31,435 nt of DNA from JAAUTS01 sp038250235 (GTDB taxonomy: Bacteria > Verrucomicrobiota > Verrucomicrobiia > Methylacidiphilales > JAAUTS01). The notes below the pieces were generated by a model. It made no database searches. It was given only the letters and a program-made list of their open reading frames with translations, and was not told the DNA's origin. The translations under genes were made by a program, and so were the position numbers. This document shows, piece by piece, positions 16,063 to 24,108 of this stretch. The DNA is taken from assembly GCA_038250235.1 (NCBI GenBank), contig JBBSCO010000030.1, positions 1-31,435 of the forward strand. Reading direction: 5' to 3'. Numbering within the stretch: the stretch's first letter is position 1; each line of letters opens with the position of its first letter.

Positions 16063-17859
16063 CTAAGAGGATTTTAAGACTTGCATGAACGCTTCCTGGG
16101 GGATGTTGACCTTCCCGAACTGTTTCATGCGTTTTTTACCTTCTTTTTGTTTCTCAATCAGTTTGCGTTTACGGCTGATATCGCCGCCATAGCACTTGGC
16201 CGTGACGTTTTTGCCTATGACTTTGACGTCCTCGCGGGCCACAATTTTGGCCCCGATCGCAGCTTGCAGCGCCACTTTGAAGAGCTGGGGGGGGATGACT
16301 TCCTTCAGCTTCGCGGCCAAGGAACGTCCCCTGGCCTCGGCCTTGTCCCTGTGAACAATACAGGAAAAGGCGTCCATGGGCTCGCCGTTCACCAACATGT
16401 CCAGTTTGACCAGGTCATTGGTTTTATAAGGAATGAACTCGTAATCCATGGATCCGTAACCGCGGGTCATGGTTTTGATCTTGTCATTGAAATCGATCAG
16501 AATTTCATTCAACGGTATCTCTATGGTCAGCATGACACGTCTGGTGTCGAGGGACTCGGTGTGGATCAATTCCCCTCGCCGATCCTGCATCAGTTGCATG
16601 ATATCCCCGATGGATTCATTCGGACAAAGCAGGAAGACCCGGATCATTGGCTCTTTGATTTCTTCGATCGTGGCAGGATCGGGTAGATAGGTCGGATTAT
16701 CCACCAGAAGTTTTTCCCCGTTGGTTTTATAGACTTCGTAAACCACGCTCGGATAAGTCGAGATGATGTCCATGTCGTACTCCCGCCGAAGCCGTTCCTG
16801 CACGATTTCCATGTGCAAAAGACCAAGAAAACCGCACCGGAAACCGAAACCCAGGGCAACGGAGCTTTCCTGGGTGAAGACCAGTGCGGCATCATTCAAT
16901 TGAAGCTTGTACAAGGCATTTTTCAGCGATTCGAAATCTGCACTGTTGATCGGGTAGATTCCCGAAAAGACCATGGGATTGATTTCCTTGAACCCCGGCA
17001 GGGCTTCCCTCGCCTTGTTGATGGAGCTGGTGATGGTATCGCCGATTTTAAGTTCACCGGCCGTTTTGATATTGGCCACGACATAACCGGTATCGCCTGG
17101 ACGCAGGATCGGCACTTTGGTCATTTTGGGGGCAAAGTTTCCGACTTCCTTCACCTCGTAACGCTGGTTGGTCTGCATCAACAGGATCGGGGTTCCCTCT
17201 TTGATTTCGCCGGAAATCACCCGCACATAGGCAATGACACCCCGGTAGGTGTCGAAAACCGAATCAAAAACCAGGCAGCGCAGGATGTCATCGCCGGTAT
17301 CTTTGGGGGCTGGTATCCGTGCAATGACGGCCTCCAGGATTTCCTCAATACCGATACCGGACTTGGCGCTGGCGGAAATGGCTTCATCGGCTGAGATGGA
17401 AAGAATGTCTTCCAGCTGTTTTTTCGCCATTGGGATATCAGCATTGGGCAGATCTATTTTATTGATAACGGGAATGATCGTGAGGTTCTGCTTGAGCGCC
17501 AGGTTCACGTTGGCCACGGTCTGGGCCTCGACTCCCTGGGCCGCGTCCACGATCAGAACTGCACCTTCACAGGCCTGGAGGCTGCGGGAAACTTCGTAGG
17601 AAAAATCGACATGGCCAGGGGTGTCGATCAGGTTCAGGCGATAGGTCTTCCCGTCATTGGCCTTGTAATGCATGGTGACCGGATGGGCTTTGATCGTGAT
17701 TCCCCTCTCCTTCTCCAGATCCATGGAGTCCAGATGCTGTTCCTGCATCTGGCGCATTTCGATGGTTCCGGTTTTTTGTAGCAGCCGGTCGGAGAGCGTG
17801 GTTTTGCCGTGGTCGATATGGGCGATGATACAGAAGTTGCGTGTGAGTTCTCTGGACAT
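16063..17859 (-). CDS. lepA: elongation factor 4 (LepA GTPase)
   Basis: A ribosome-binding translational GTPase linked to back-translocation and ribosome biogenesis. The 598-residue length matches the family. The G domain shows AHIDHGKTT (13-21), the switch region RGITIKAHPV, DTPGHVDF and NKIDLPNAD. The characteristic C-terminal domain is present (FKVALQAAIGAKIVAREDVK, CYGGDISRKRKLIEKQKEGKKRMK). It is followed after 22 nt by lepB and preceded by rpe after 32 nt, all on the minus strand. Confidence 0.97.
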   Translation of the reverse strand: MSRELTRNFCIIAHIDHGKTTLSDRLLQKTGTIEMRQMQEQHLDSMDLEKERGITIKAHPVTMHYKANDGKTYRLNLIDTPGHVDFSYEVSRSLQACEGAVLIVDAAQGVEAQTVANVNLALKQNLTIIPVINKIDLPNADIPMAKKQLEDILSISADEAISASAKSGIGIEEILEAVIARIPAPKDTGDDILRCLVFDSVFDTYRGVIAYVRVISGEIKEGTPILLMQTNQRYEVKEVGNFAPKMTKVPILRPGDTGYVVANIKTAGELKIGDTITSSINKAREALPGFKEINPMVFSGIYPINSADFESLKNALYKLQLNDAALVFTQESSVALGFGFRCGFLGLLHMEIVQERLRREYDMDIISTYPSVVYEVYKTNGEKLLVDNPTYLPDPATIEEIKEPMIRVFLLCPNESIGDIMQLMQDRRGELIHTESLDTRRVMLTIEIPLNEILIDFNDKIKTMTRGYGSMDYEFIPYKTNDLVKLDMLVNGEPMDAFSCIVHRDKAEARGRSLAAKLKEVIPPQLFKVALQAAIGAKIVAREDVKVIGKNVTAKCYGGDISRKRKLIEKQKEGKKRMKQFGKVNIPQEAFMQVLKSS

Positions 17860-17891
17860 AGTTGCCTGATAAAAGTGTAAGGACTGTCGGC

Positions 17892-18575
17892 TTAGCCAGC
17901 CGAGCTGGCCTCGGTGGCCTTGCTTCGCATGTTCCGTATGGCTTCCGCCATATCTTTTTGGCGGAAAAGGGAGGTGCCGGCCACAAGCACATTGGCTCCG
18001 GCCGTAACGGATGGACCGGCGGTGATTTCGTTCACACCGCCATCGACTTCGATGTCCACGTTAAGCTGGTGATCCAGGATATAACGGCGTGCCACACGGA
18101 TTTTTTCAAGCACCTCGATGATGAAGGGCTGTCCTCCGAAACCAGGATTCACAGTCATGCAAAGCAGCAGATCCACATGATGTAGCAAGGGAAGCGTGTG
18201 CTCGATTTGCGTCAATGGGTTGATGGCCAGACCAACTTTGCAGCCCATGTCCCGGATGATTTCAATCGTTCGGGAGGTCTTGTGGTTGGCTTCCAGATGC
18301 ACGGTCAGGACATCAGCTCCAGCTTCGATGAAAGTCCGGGCGTAACGGTCGGGCTGGTCGATCATCAGGTGCACGTCGAGAGTGGCTTCGTCCACATGGC
18401 GGCGAAGCATGTGCACAATTTCCACGCCGAAGGAAAGATTCGGCACAAAGTGGCCGTCCATAACATCAATATGGAGCCAGTCAGCTCCGCCCTTGATGGC
18501 CCGTTTGGCTTCCGCACCCAGACAGGACATGTCGGATGCCAGCATCGAAGGGGCTATGATCAAAGGACGATTCAT
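17892..18575 (-). CDS. rpe: ribulose-phosphate 3-epimerase
   Basis: Interconverts ribulose-5-phosphate and xylulose-5-phosphate in the pentose phosphate pathway. The protein has 227 residues and a TIM-barrel pattern: Ser10 in IAPSMLASD, metal ligands H35 and D37 (LHIDVMDGHFVPN), H69 (LDVHLMI) and D178 (IEVDGGV). The phosphate-binding loop region MTVNPGFGGQPF is intact. It sits between the glyoxalase gene (25 nt upstream) and lepA (32 nt downstream) and may be part of a longer minus-strand operon. Confidence 0.96.
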   Translation of the reverse strand: MNRPLIIAPSMLASDMSCLGAEAKRAIKGGADWLHIDVMDGHFVPNLSFGVEIVHMLRRHVDEATLDVHLMIDQPDRYARTFIEAGADVLTVHLEANHKTSRTIEIIRDMGCKVGLAINPLTQIEHTLPLLHHVDLLLCMTVNPGFGGQPFIIEVLEKIRVARRYILDHQLNVDIEVDGGVNEITAGPSVTAGANVLVAGTSLFRQKDMAEAIRNMRSKATEASSAG

Positions 18576-18600
18576 GGGGAGCGTTCTTAAAGGGGTCTGT

Positions 18601-18984
18601 TCAGGACTTGGCTTTCTGGATCAGTTCGATTTCGTAACCCTCAGGGGCATCTATGAAGGCGATAACACTTCCCGAACTGGTTGGGGTCGGGCCGTCCGAA
18701 AAAGGATAACCTTTGGATTCGGAGTGCTTCCGGAAAGCCTCCATGTCTTCGACTTCGAAGGCGAGATGTGTCAAATCTGCCTGAACCTGCACCGGTCCGC
18801 TGGATGGGAAATAACAGATTTCGATTTCTTCCTCACTTCCGGGAGCTTTAAAAAAAACCAGTTCCGAGCCCCGCGGTGATTTGTGTCGGCGGGTTTCTTC
18901 CAAGCCCAGCACTTCTTTATAAAAATGGGCCGTCTTTTCCAGGTCTGAAACACGGTAACGTGTGTGAAGAAGGCGTTTGATCAT
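18601..18984 (-). CDS. glyoxalase I-like VOC-family metalloenzyme
   Basis: A 127-residue protein with two beta-alpha-beta-beta-beta modules. The four metal-ligand positions of E. coli GloA appear conserved: H7 (LLHTRYRV), E55 (EIEICYF), H73 (LTHLAFEV) and E120 (YEIELIQ). This points to a lactoylglutathione lyase, which converts the methylglyoxal-glutathione hemithioacetal to lactoylglutathione. Some VOC proteins with the same pattern use other thiols or substrates, so the exact substrate is inferred. It sits 14 nt downstream of the M42 peptidase gene. Confidence 0.85.
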   Translation of the reverse strand: MIKRLLHTRYRVSDLEKTAHFYKEVLGLEETRRHKSPRGSELVFFKAPGSEEEIEICYFPSSGPVQVQADLTHLAFEVEDMEAFRKHSESKGYPFSDGPTPTSSGSVIAFIDAPEGYEIELIQKAKS

Positions 18985-18998
18985 AGGTATGGAGATTA

Positions 18999-20078
18999 TC
19001 AGCGAATTTGAACTTGAAAACCTTCATTTAACGAAAGAGATCCCAGGAATGAGGCGGTCAGGTCGCCCATGGCCTTCAGATCTCCGGCATGAAAAACCTC
19101 CACGGTGGAATGCATGTAGCGATTCGGAAGGCTGATCACGGCACTGGGAACCCCTCCCCTTTGGTTGAAAATGGCATCGGCATCCGTGCCGGAACTACGG
19201 GCATCGGTGGACACCTGAAAGGCGATTTTTTGTTTGGCAGCTGTTTTCATTAGACGATCGACGACAACAGGATGATTGACGCTGCCACGGCTGATGATGG
19301 GACCCTTGCCCAGATGAACTTCGCCGTGCTTCTTGAAATCGCAGGCCGGGGTATCCGTGGCATGGCCCACATCAAAGACAATGGCCATGTCCGGCTTGAG
19401 GGAATACCCGACCATCCCCGCACCGTAGAGCCCATTTTCTTCCTGAATCGTGGAAACGGCGATGACGCAGGCATTGAGTTTTTTTGCTTTTTTCAGGGTG
19501 GCACAAAGTCGGAGAGTTTCGGCTGCGGCGAAAATGCCAATCCGGTTATCGGCTGCGCGGGCCGTGTAAAGATCCTTACCTAATTTGTCCCAGGAAATTT
19601 TAAACGTTATCGGATCTCCAATACCAACCTGTTCCAGTGCCTCTTTTTGGGAACTGGCCCCGATATCGACAAACAGTTCATGAACTTCCACGGCGTTCTC
19701 TTTGCCTTTGGCGGTTTGTAAATGGATGGGAATGGTTCCGATGACACCGGTCACGGAACCTTTTTTCCCATGGACAAGCACCCGTTGCCCCCGGGCCAAG
19801 GCGACATCAGTCCCACCCACTCGCACGATGTAAAGAAAACCTTCTTTGGTGATATGTAGTACCTGATAGCCGATCTCGTCGGCGTGCCCTACCACCAGGA
19901 CGCGGGGGCTGCCCTTGGGATTGACGATGGCGTAGGCATTGCCATAGGCATCGGTTCCTGTCTCATCGGCAAAAACTTCCACATACTTGAGCCAATTTTT
20001 TTGCACGGAGCCTTCCCACCCGGAGAGGCCATACGTGTCCAAAAGCGATTCCAAAAAGGCGGATGAGTCGGGTTTCAT
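18999..20078 (-). CDS. M42-family metallo-aminopeptidase (FrvX/glutamyl aminopeptidase type)
   Basis: A cytoplasmic di-metal aminopeptidase of 359 residues. Numbering from the ATG, the expected metal and catalytic residues are H65 and D67 (VVGHADEIG), D177 (ARAADNRIG), E213/E214 (TIQEENGLYG), D236 (VFDVGHATD) and H323 (RYMHSTVE). Members trim peptides from the proteasome-like or general peptide pool and often form large tetrahedral assemblies. Specificity cannot be read from the sequence. ATG 20078 is preferred over a TTG two codons upstream. The gene lies 97 bp downstream of gpsA, and an inverted repeat fills part of that gap. Confidence 0.9.
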   Translation of the reverse strand: MKPDSSAFLESLLDTYGLSGWEGSVQKNWLKYVEVFADETGTDAYGNAYAIVNPKGSPRVLVVGHADEIGYQVLHITKEGFLYIVRVGGTDVALARGQRVLVHGKKGSVTGVIGTIPIHLQTAKGKENAVEVHELFVDIGASSQKEALEQVGIGDPITFKISWDKLGKDLYTARAADNRIGIFAAAETLRLCATLKKAKKLNACVIAVSTIQEENGLYGAGMVGYSLKPDMAIVFDVGHATDTPACDFKKHGEVHLGKGPIISRGSVNHPVVVDRLMKTAAKQKIAFQVSTDARSSGTDADAIFNQRGGVPSAVISLPNRYMHSTVEVFHAGDLKAMGDLTASFLGSLSLNEGFQVQIR

Positions 20079-20096
20079 GTACAAGGGTCAAGCAAA

Positions 20097-20137
20097 GCAA
20101 GTCGCCGCCCTTTTGCCAACCTGCAATTGCGGCTTGC
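20097..20137. repeat. inverted repeat between gpsA and the M42 peptidase gene
   Basis: GCAAGTCGC (20097-20105) pairs with GCGGCTTGC (20129-20137) over 9 bp with one G-T wobble, around a 23-nt loop. There is no T-run on either strand. It could be an attenuating or RNA-stabilising hairpin in the gpsA-to-peptidase gap; its role is unknown. Confidence 0.35.
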
Positions 20138-20175
20138 CCACGATGGAAAGATGTCCCGCGAAGGGCTCGTTTTGC

Positions 20176-21066
20176 TTACTCTTGGCTGACTTCCCGCATC
20201 ATGAGGTCCTGGAAACCTGCGGCGGGTGTCTTGCCTTCATAAAGAACCTGATAAATCTGCTCTGCCACAGGAGCTTTGATTCCCCGGTCCGACACCAATT
20301 CGTGAACTGCTTTGGCCGTGGGGACACCTTCGGCTGTGCCGTTGAGATGATTGAGAATCTCCTGCAATTCGCGTCCTTTGCCTAAAGCAATTCCCACTTT
20401 ATGGTTCCGGCTTTCACCGCTGTAGGCCGTCAGAATCAGATCTCCCATCCCACTTAGGCCGGACAAGGTTTCAGGTCTGGCTCCTAAGGAAACAGCCAGC
20501 CTCATCATTTCCCCCAAACTACGGGTCATCAATCCCGCCAAACCATTTTCGCCCAGTCCCAATCCCTGGCACATGCCGCCAGCCACAGCGTAAACGTTTT
20601 TCAGGGCTCCTCCCAGTTCGACCCCGATAATGTCCGAACTTCTATAGGTGCGGAGCATCCGTTGGTGGATGGCCAGTTGAACCGTCTTGGTCCATTCCTC
20701 ATTTTCGGAGGCCACGACCAGCGCAGTCGGTGACATGGCCTGGACTTCAGAAGCCAGGCTTGGTCCTGAAATAGCGCCGGTGATGTGCCCCGGCCAGACT
20801 TCCGATACCACTTCCGTCACCCGCAGTTTGGTCGTGATTTCAATGCCTTTGATCAGGCTGAATACAGGAACTCCCGGAGCTTTCAGTTTTTGCAGACGTT
20901 CGCGGAGAACCTGACAAGGAATAGCTAGTAAAACAAGATCGCCGGGATCACCTTTCTGCCAGTCGTTTTGGTCCCGGTCCAGATAGGCCAGCTCATGATT
21001 GTTCCTGGCCAAAGCTTTACCCATGGCTGATCCCCATGCCCCTTGACCCACGATCGAAATTTTCAT
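20176..21066 (-). CDS. gpsA: glycerol-3-phosphate dehydrogenase [NAD(P)+]
   Basis: Reduces dihydroxyacetone phosphate to sn-glycerol-3-phosphate for phospholipid synthesis. The N-terminal Rossmann motif is VGQGAWGSAMG (6-16). Family blocks follow: SLIKGIE, ISGPSLASEV, GVELGGALKNVYAVAGG with the catalytic Lys, and LSGMGDLILTAYS. At 296 residues it is shorter than the usual 330 or so; the segment between the Rossmann turn and the AIPCQV block is compressed (about 20 residues are missing after YLDRD), so the NAD(P)-binding half is reduced. A good Shine-Dalgarno GGAGA lies 9 nt before the ATG. The start overlaps the plsY stop by four bases (ATGA), tying together production and acylation of glycerol-3-phosphate. 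Confidence 0.94.
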   Translation of the reverse strand: MKISIVGQGAWGSAMGKALARNNHELAYLDRDQNDWQKGDPGDLVLLAIPCQVLRERLQKLKAPGVPVFSLIKGIEITTKLRVTEVVSEVWPGHITGAISGPSLASEVQAMSPTALVVASENEEWTKTVQLAIHQRMLRTYRSSDIIGVELGGALKNVYAVAGGMCQGLGLGENGLAGLMTRSLGEMMRLAVSLGARPETLSGLSGMGDLILTAYSGESRNHKVGIALGKGRELQEILNHLNGTAEGVPTAKAVHELVSDRGIKAPVAEQIYQVLYEGKTPAAGFQDLMMREVSQE

Positions 21067-21743
21067 GGTTTCTTTTCTCCGGCACGAAGTTCAGTACCCG
21101 CCTGAAGCCGTTGGATATTGGTTCGGTGCCTCCAGACGCTCATGGCTCCAAGAAAAAACGCCAGGGCCCAAAGCCAATACTGGCCAGGATAAAAGAGCAT
21201 CGTCGACAACGGCAGCATCACGGAAGCTGCAATGGAACCCAACGAGACATACTTGCTGAAAAAAAAGACAAGGGCAAAGCTCAGGACACACGTCAGCCCT
21301 GCCAGGGGAAAGAGGGCAAAGATAAATCCTGCAGAGGATGCCATGCCCTTCCCACCTTTGAACCCCATGAAGGGGCTGAAGTTGTGACCACAAACGATCA
21401 TGGCTCCCGAGAGAATCAGAAAGAGATCAGGGGGTGAAACGGCGGATTCCAGATGTTGTTTATCCAAGAGGACTTTAAGCAAAAAGATAGGGAAAAAGGC
21501 CTTGGAAAAATCCAGAATGAAGACGATGGACCCCCATTTTTTCCCGAGTGTTCGGAAGACATTGGTTGCTCCAATGTTGCCGCTGCCGACCTGGCGTATG
21601 TCGACACCGTTGATTTTGCCCGCCAGAAAACCGAAAGGAATGCCTCCGATCAGAAAGGAACAGACCAAAACCAGAAAAACGGCTCCGGGTCCCACGGGAA
21701 TCACGCCCATGTGCTGAACCAAAGCGGGTAAAACAAACTCCAT
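21063..21743 (-). CDS. plsY: glycerol-3-phosphate acyltransferase
   Basis: An inner-membrane enzyme that transfers acyl groups from acyl-phosphate to glycerol-3-phosphate, the first step of phospholipid synthesis. The protein of about 226 residues has several hydrophobic helices and the PlsY motifs VGSGNIGATN (motif 1) and GHNFSPFMGFKGGKGMA (motif 2). ATG 21743 is preferred over a TTG 12 codons upstream, because that TTG lies inside a plausible -35 box. The substrate maker gpsA overlaps its end by four bases. Confidence 0.94.
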   Translation of the reverse strand: MEFVLPALVQHMGVIPVGPGAVFLVLVCSFLIGGIPFGFLAGKINGVDIRQVGSGNIGATNVFRTLGKKWGSIVFILDFSKAFFPIFLLKVLLDKQHLESAVSPPDLFLILSGAMIVCGHNFSPFMGFKGGKGMASSAGFIFALFPLAGLTCVLSFALVFFFSKYVSLGSIAASVMLPLSTMLFYPGQYWLWALAFFLGAMSVWRHRTNIQRLQAGTELRAGEKKP

Positions 21744-21751
21744 GCCACGGA

Positions 21752-21779
21752 TTAGTAAACCGCCACACCGCAAGCGCAA
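21752..21779 (-). promoter_or_regulatory. candidate plsY promoter
   Basis: On the minus strand TTGCGC (21779-21774), a 16-nt spacer and TACTAA (21757-21752), then eight bases to the ATG at 21743. The divergent TPR gene has the same -35 hexamer and a near-identical -10. No Shine-Dalgarno motif precedes the ATG. Confidence 0.45.
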
Positions 21780-21859
21780 GTAAAATGTCTCAGGTTTACA
21801 AAGTCGTTACCCCTTTTTGTAAAAAAATGAAGAAAGAACTCATTCCCCTTAAAAATCTT

Positions 21860-21888
21860 TTGCGCGACAGGTTCGCTTCTCTTACTAT
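21860..21888 (+). promoter_or_regulatory. candidate promoter of the TPR gene
   Basis: TTGCGC (21860-21865), a 17-nt spacer and TACTAT (21883-21888), followed by six bases and the ATG at 21895. The predicted first transcribed base is the A of the start codon, which has no Shine-Dalgarno motif. This is the clearest leaderless-type arrangement in the window. Confidence 0.55.
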
Positions 21889-21894
21889 CCGCCA

Positions 21895-23286
21895 ATGTCC
21901 AATGCCCCGTTGACCTCCCAGCAGCAGGAACTTTTGAAACGTGCCCGTGAAGCTTCCGACCGCTCCAATCACGATTACGCCATCACTTTATTGAGACAAA
22001 TCGTTGATGAAGTCCCAGCACATCTGGAAGCGCGCCGTCTTTTGAGGGTGAATGAACTTCTGAAATTCAAAACCGTCTCCTCTTTCAGCAAGTCGATGCT
22101 GGGCATGAAAATCGCCCCGCTTATCATGAAAGGAAAAGGTTCCCTGAAAAAGAACCCGGTGGAAGCCATGAGCATCGCCGAGGATATGTTGTTCATCGAT
22201 CCTACCAGTGATGCGGGCAATAATCTTCTGGCGGAGGCCGCTCTAACTGCGGACATGATCGATGTGACACTTCTCGCCTACGAGACACTGCGTGACGCTA
22301 AACCGGCCGATATCGAAAATTTGAAAAATCTGGGACGCTCCTACCTTAAGGCAGGCCAAACGCTCAAAGCCCAAAACACGTTCGAGTCCGCCATGAAAAT
22401 CAAGCCGAACGACGGGGAGGCTCTCAAAGGCATGAAGGATTCCAGTGCCGCCCACGCTTCCAAATCCGGTTCATGGGAAGAAAGTGGAGATTACCGCAAA
22501 TCCCTTAAAAGTGCCGATGAAGCCAAACAGCTTGAACAGGCCAACAAGGTCGTCAAATCCGAAGACGCCATCAATGAACAACTGGCTTTGCTCTATCAGG
22601 AATATGAGGCAAACAATCAGAATATCAGCGTCGTTCTGAAAATTGCGGATCTTTGCGAGCGTAAAAGCGACTACGCCAGTGCCATTACCTATTTTGAGTG
22701 GGCCTATTCCCTGACCAACAAGGCCGATTCGGAAATTGAAAAACGTATTCACCGGCTCCGGATGCGGACTATCGAAGAACGTATCCAGGCCAAAAAGGCC
22801 GGGGTCGCGGCCAGCCCTGCCGAAAACCAGCCGGCGCAGCAGGCTGAACTGGACGCATTGATTCTGGAAAAGGCCGGATTCGAACTGGACAGTGCCAAGG
22901 AACGTGTCGCCCGTTATCCCAACGATCTGCAATTGCGTTTTGAACTGGGCCAGGCTCTGGTCAACGCAGGCCATCCCAAGGAGGCAATTCCCGAGCTACA
23001 GCAAGCCCTGCGCCAACCCAATGTCCGTTACCAGGCCTATAACCTTCTGGGCATGGCCTTCTGGAAACGCGGAATGCTGGACTTTGCCGTCAAACAATTC
23101 CAGACCGCCAAATCCGAAATGGCCGTCATGGACAACCTGAAAAAAGAAATCATCTACAACCTGGGCTGCGTGCTGGAAGAGGAAGGGAAAAAACAGGAAG
23201 CTCTGGAGCAGTTCAAGGAGATTTACGAAATGGATTCCCAATACCGCGATGTAGCCCAGCGCGTGGAATCATCCTATGGCGGTTGA
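21895..23286 (+). CDS. TPR-repeat protein of unknown function
   Basis: A 463-residue protein made mainly of tetratricopeptide-like helix pairs, with TPR spacing around 12-45, 125-175 (DIENLKNLGRSYLKAGQTLK...), 225-270 and 345-450 (LRFELGQALVNAGHPKEAIPELQQAL; YNLGCVLEEEGKKQEALEQF). A Lys-rich segment near 60-90 (KIAPLIMKGKGSLKKNP) and an Ala/Gln-rich linker near 300-315 interrupt the repeats. There is no signal peptide or membrane helix, so it should be cytoplasmic, probably a scaffold for protein contacts. No enzyme domain is visible. It is monocistronic, divergent from plsY and convergent with the glutathione peroxidase gene. Confidence 0.85.
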   Translation: MSNAPLTSQQQELLKRAREASDRSNHDYAITLLRQIVDEVPAHLEARRLLRVNELLKFKTVSSFSKSMLGMKIAPLIMKGKGSLKKNPVEAMSIAEDMLFIDPTSDAGNNLLAEAALTADMIDVTLLAYETLRDAKPADIENLKNLGRSYLKAGQTLKAQNTFESAMKIKPNDGEALKGMKDSSAAHASKSGSWEESGDYRKSLKSADEAKQLEQANKVVKSEDAINEQLALLYQEYEANNQNISVVLKIADLCERKSDYASAITYFEWAYSLTNKADSEIEKRIHRLRMRTIEERIQAKKAGVAASPAENQPAQQAELDALILEKAGFELDSAKERVARYPNDLQLRFELGQALVNAGHPKEAIPELQQALRQPNVRYQAYNLLGMAFWKRGMLDFAVKQFQTAKSEMAVMDNLKKEIIYNLGCVLEEEGKKQEALEQFKEIYEMDSQYRDVAQRVESSYGG

Positions 23287-23443
23287 TTTGCCTCAAGTTG
23301 GTTTTTAAATAAAGGGCATTTCGGTGAAACCCCTCCAAAAATCCGCAGCCTGACTCCCCAGTGATCGTAGCTTCCAGAGAAGGTCTGCCATTTCCTGCTG
23401 CAAGACAGAAGGCGAAAGAGCACTTCACTCACATCCCGAAGGC

Positions 23444-24001
23444 TCAATTGGCCAGTGCGGCTTCAATAGCATCCAGCAGTTCCTTGCTGTCCGGGGCGAC
23501 CTTGCTAGGATAAGAAGCGATGACTTGCCCATCTTTGCCAACGAGATACTTGTGGAAATTCCACTTGGGCGGTGTTTCTTTTTGGGTCAAAAAACCGTAG
23601 AGAGCTGACTGGCCCTCGGGTTTGGTCACGACCTTTTCGAACATGGGAAAAGTCACACCGTAAGTGTTCGAGCAAAAGGCTGCAATCTCCTCCTCCGTTC
23701 CGGGTTCCTGACCTCCGAAATCGTTCGAAGGAAGGCCCAGGATGACAAAACCTTTATCCTTCAGATCCGTGTACAGTTTTTGCAGTCCTGCATATTGCTT
23801 GGTAAAACCGCATTTGGAAGCGACATTCACGATAAGGACAACTTTTCCTTTGTAATCGGTCAGGGACTGGGGTTTGCCGTCAAGGCGATTCAGGGTGAGG
23901 TCGTGGAGGGATATGTTTTTTTCGGTTGAGGTTGACTCGGCGTATGCAGGCATCAGGGCCAGGCAGCAGAAAGAGGCAAACAGGGTGGTGATCTTCAACA
24001 T
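23444..24001 (-). CDS. exported glutathione peroxidase-family protein
   Basis: A thiol peroxidase of 185 residues that reduces hydrogen or lipid peroxides. A signal peptide (1-21, ending PAYA) directs it outside the cytoplasm. The catalytic tetrad is visible: Cys64 (VASKCGFTKQY, a Cys in place of selenocysteine), Gln98 (FGGQEPG), and Trp147/Asn148 (KWNFHKYLV). A second Cys, C110 in AAFCSNTYGVTFP, is where the thioredoxin-dependent members carry a resolving cysteine in some lineages, so the electron donor may be a thioredoxin-like protein, not glutathione. It is divergent from uvrA, with 107 bp between the two starts. Confidence 0.93.
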   Translation of the reverse strand: MLKITTLFASFCCLALMPAYAESTSTEKNISLHDLTLNRLDGKPQSLTDYKGKVVLIVNVASKCGFTKQYAGLQKLYTDLKDKGFVILGLPSNDFGGQEPGTEEEIAAFCSNTYGVTFPMFEKVVTKPEGQSALYGFLTQKETPPKWNFHKYLVGKDGQVIASYPSKVAPDSKELLDAIEAALAN

Positions 24002-24074
24002 GCCTTAACTTGGCATAAGATCCAATAAGGGCAAGGCTTGGCAGTTTCCAAGTTTTATACTTCCGCTGTGACAC

Positions 24075-24102
24075 TTGCTACTGCCTGAAACCACGCTAAG
24101 TC
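24075..24102 (+). promoter_or_regulatory. candidate uvrA promoter
   Basis: TTGCTA (24075-24080), a 16-nt spacer and a poor -10 TAAGTC (24097-24102), six bases before the ATG at 24109. An AGGAG lies almost touching the ATG, too close for a normal ribosome site. No LexA-type SOS box was recognised here. Confidence 0.25.
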
Positions 24103-24108
24103 AGGAGA

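Noticed and set aside
23287..23443. Hairpin GGGCATTTC-GGT-GAAACCC (about 23317-23336) as a terminator for the TPR gene
   Set aside because: The stem has a bulge and no T-run follows on either strand; a weak structure only.
24002..24108. SOS (LexA) operator upstream of uvrA
   Set aside because: No CTG-N10-CAG or GAAC-N4-GTTC pattern was found in the intergenic region.
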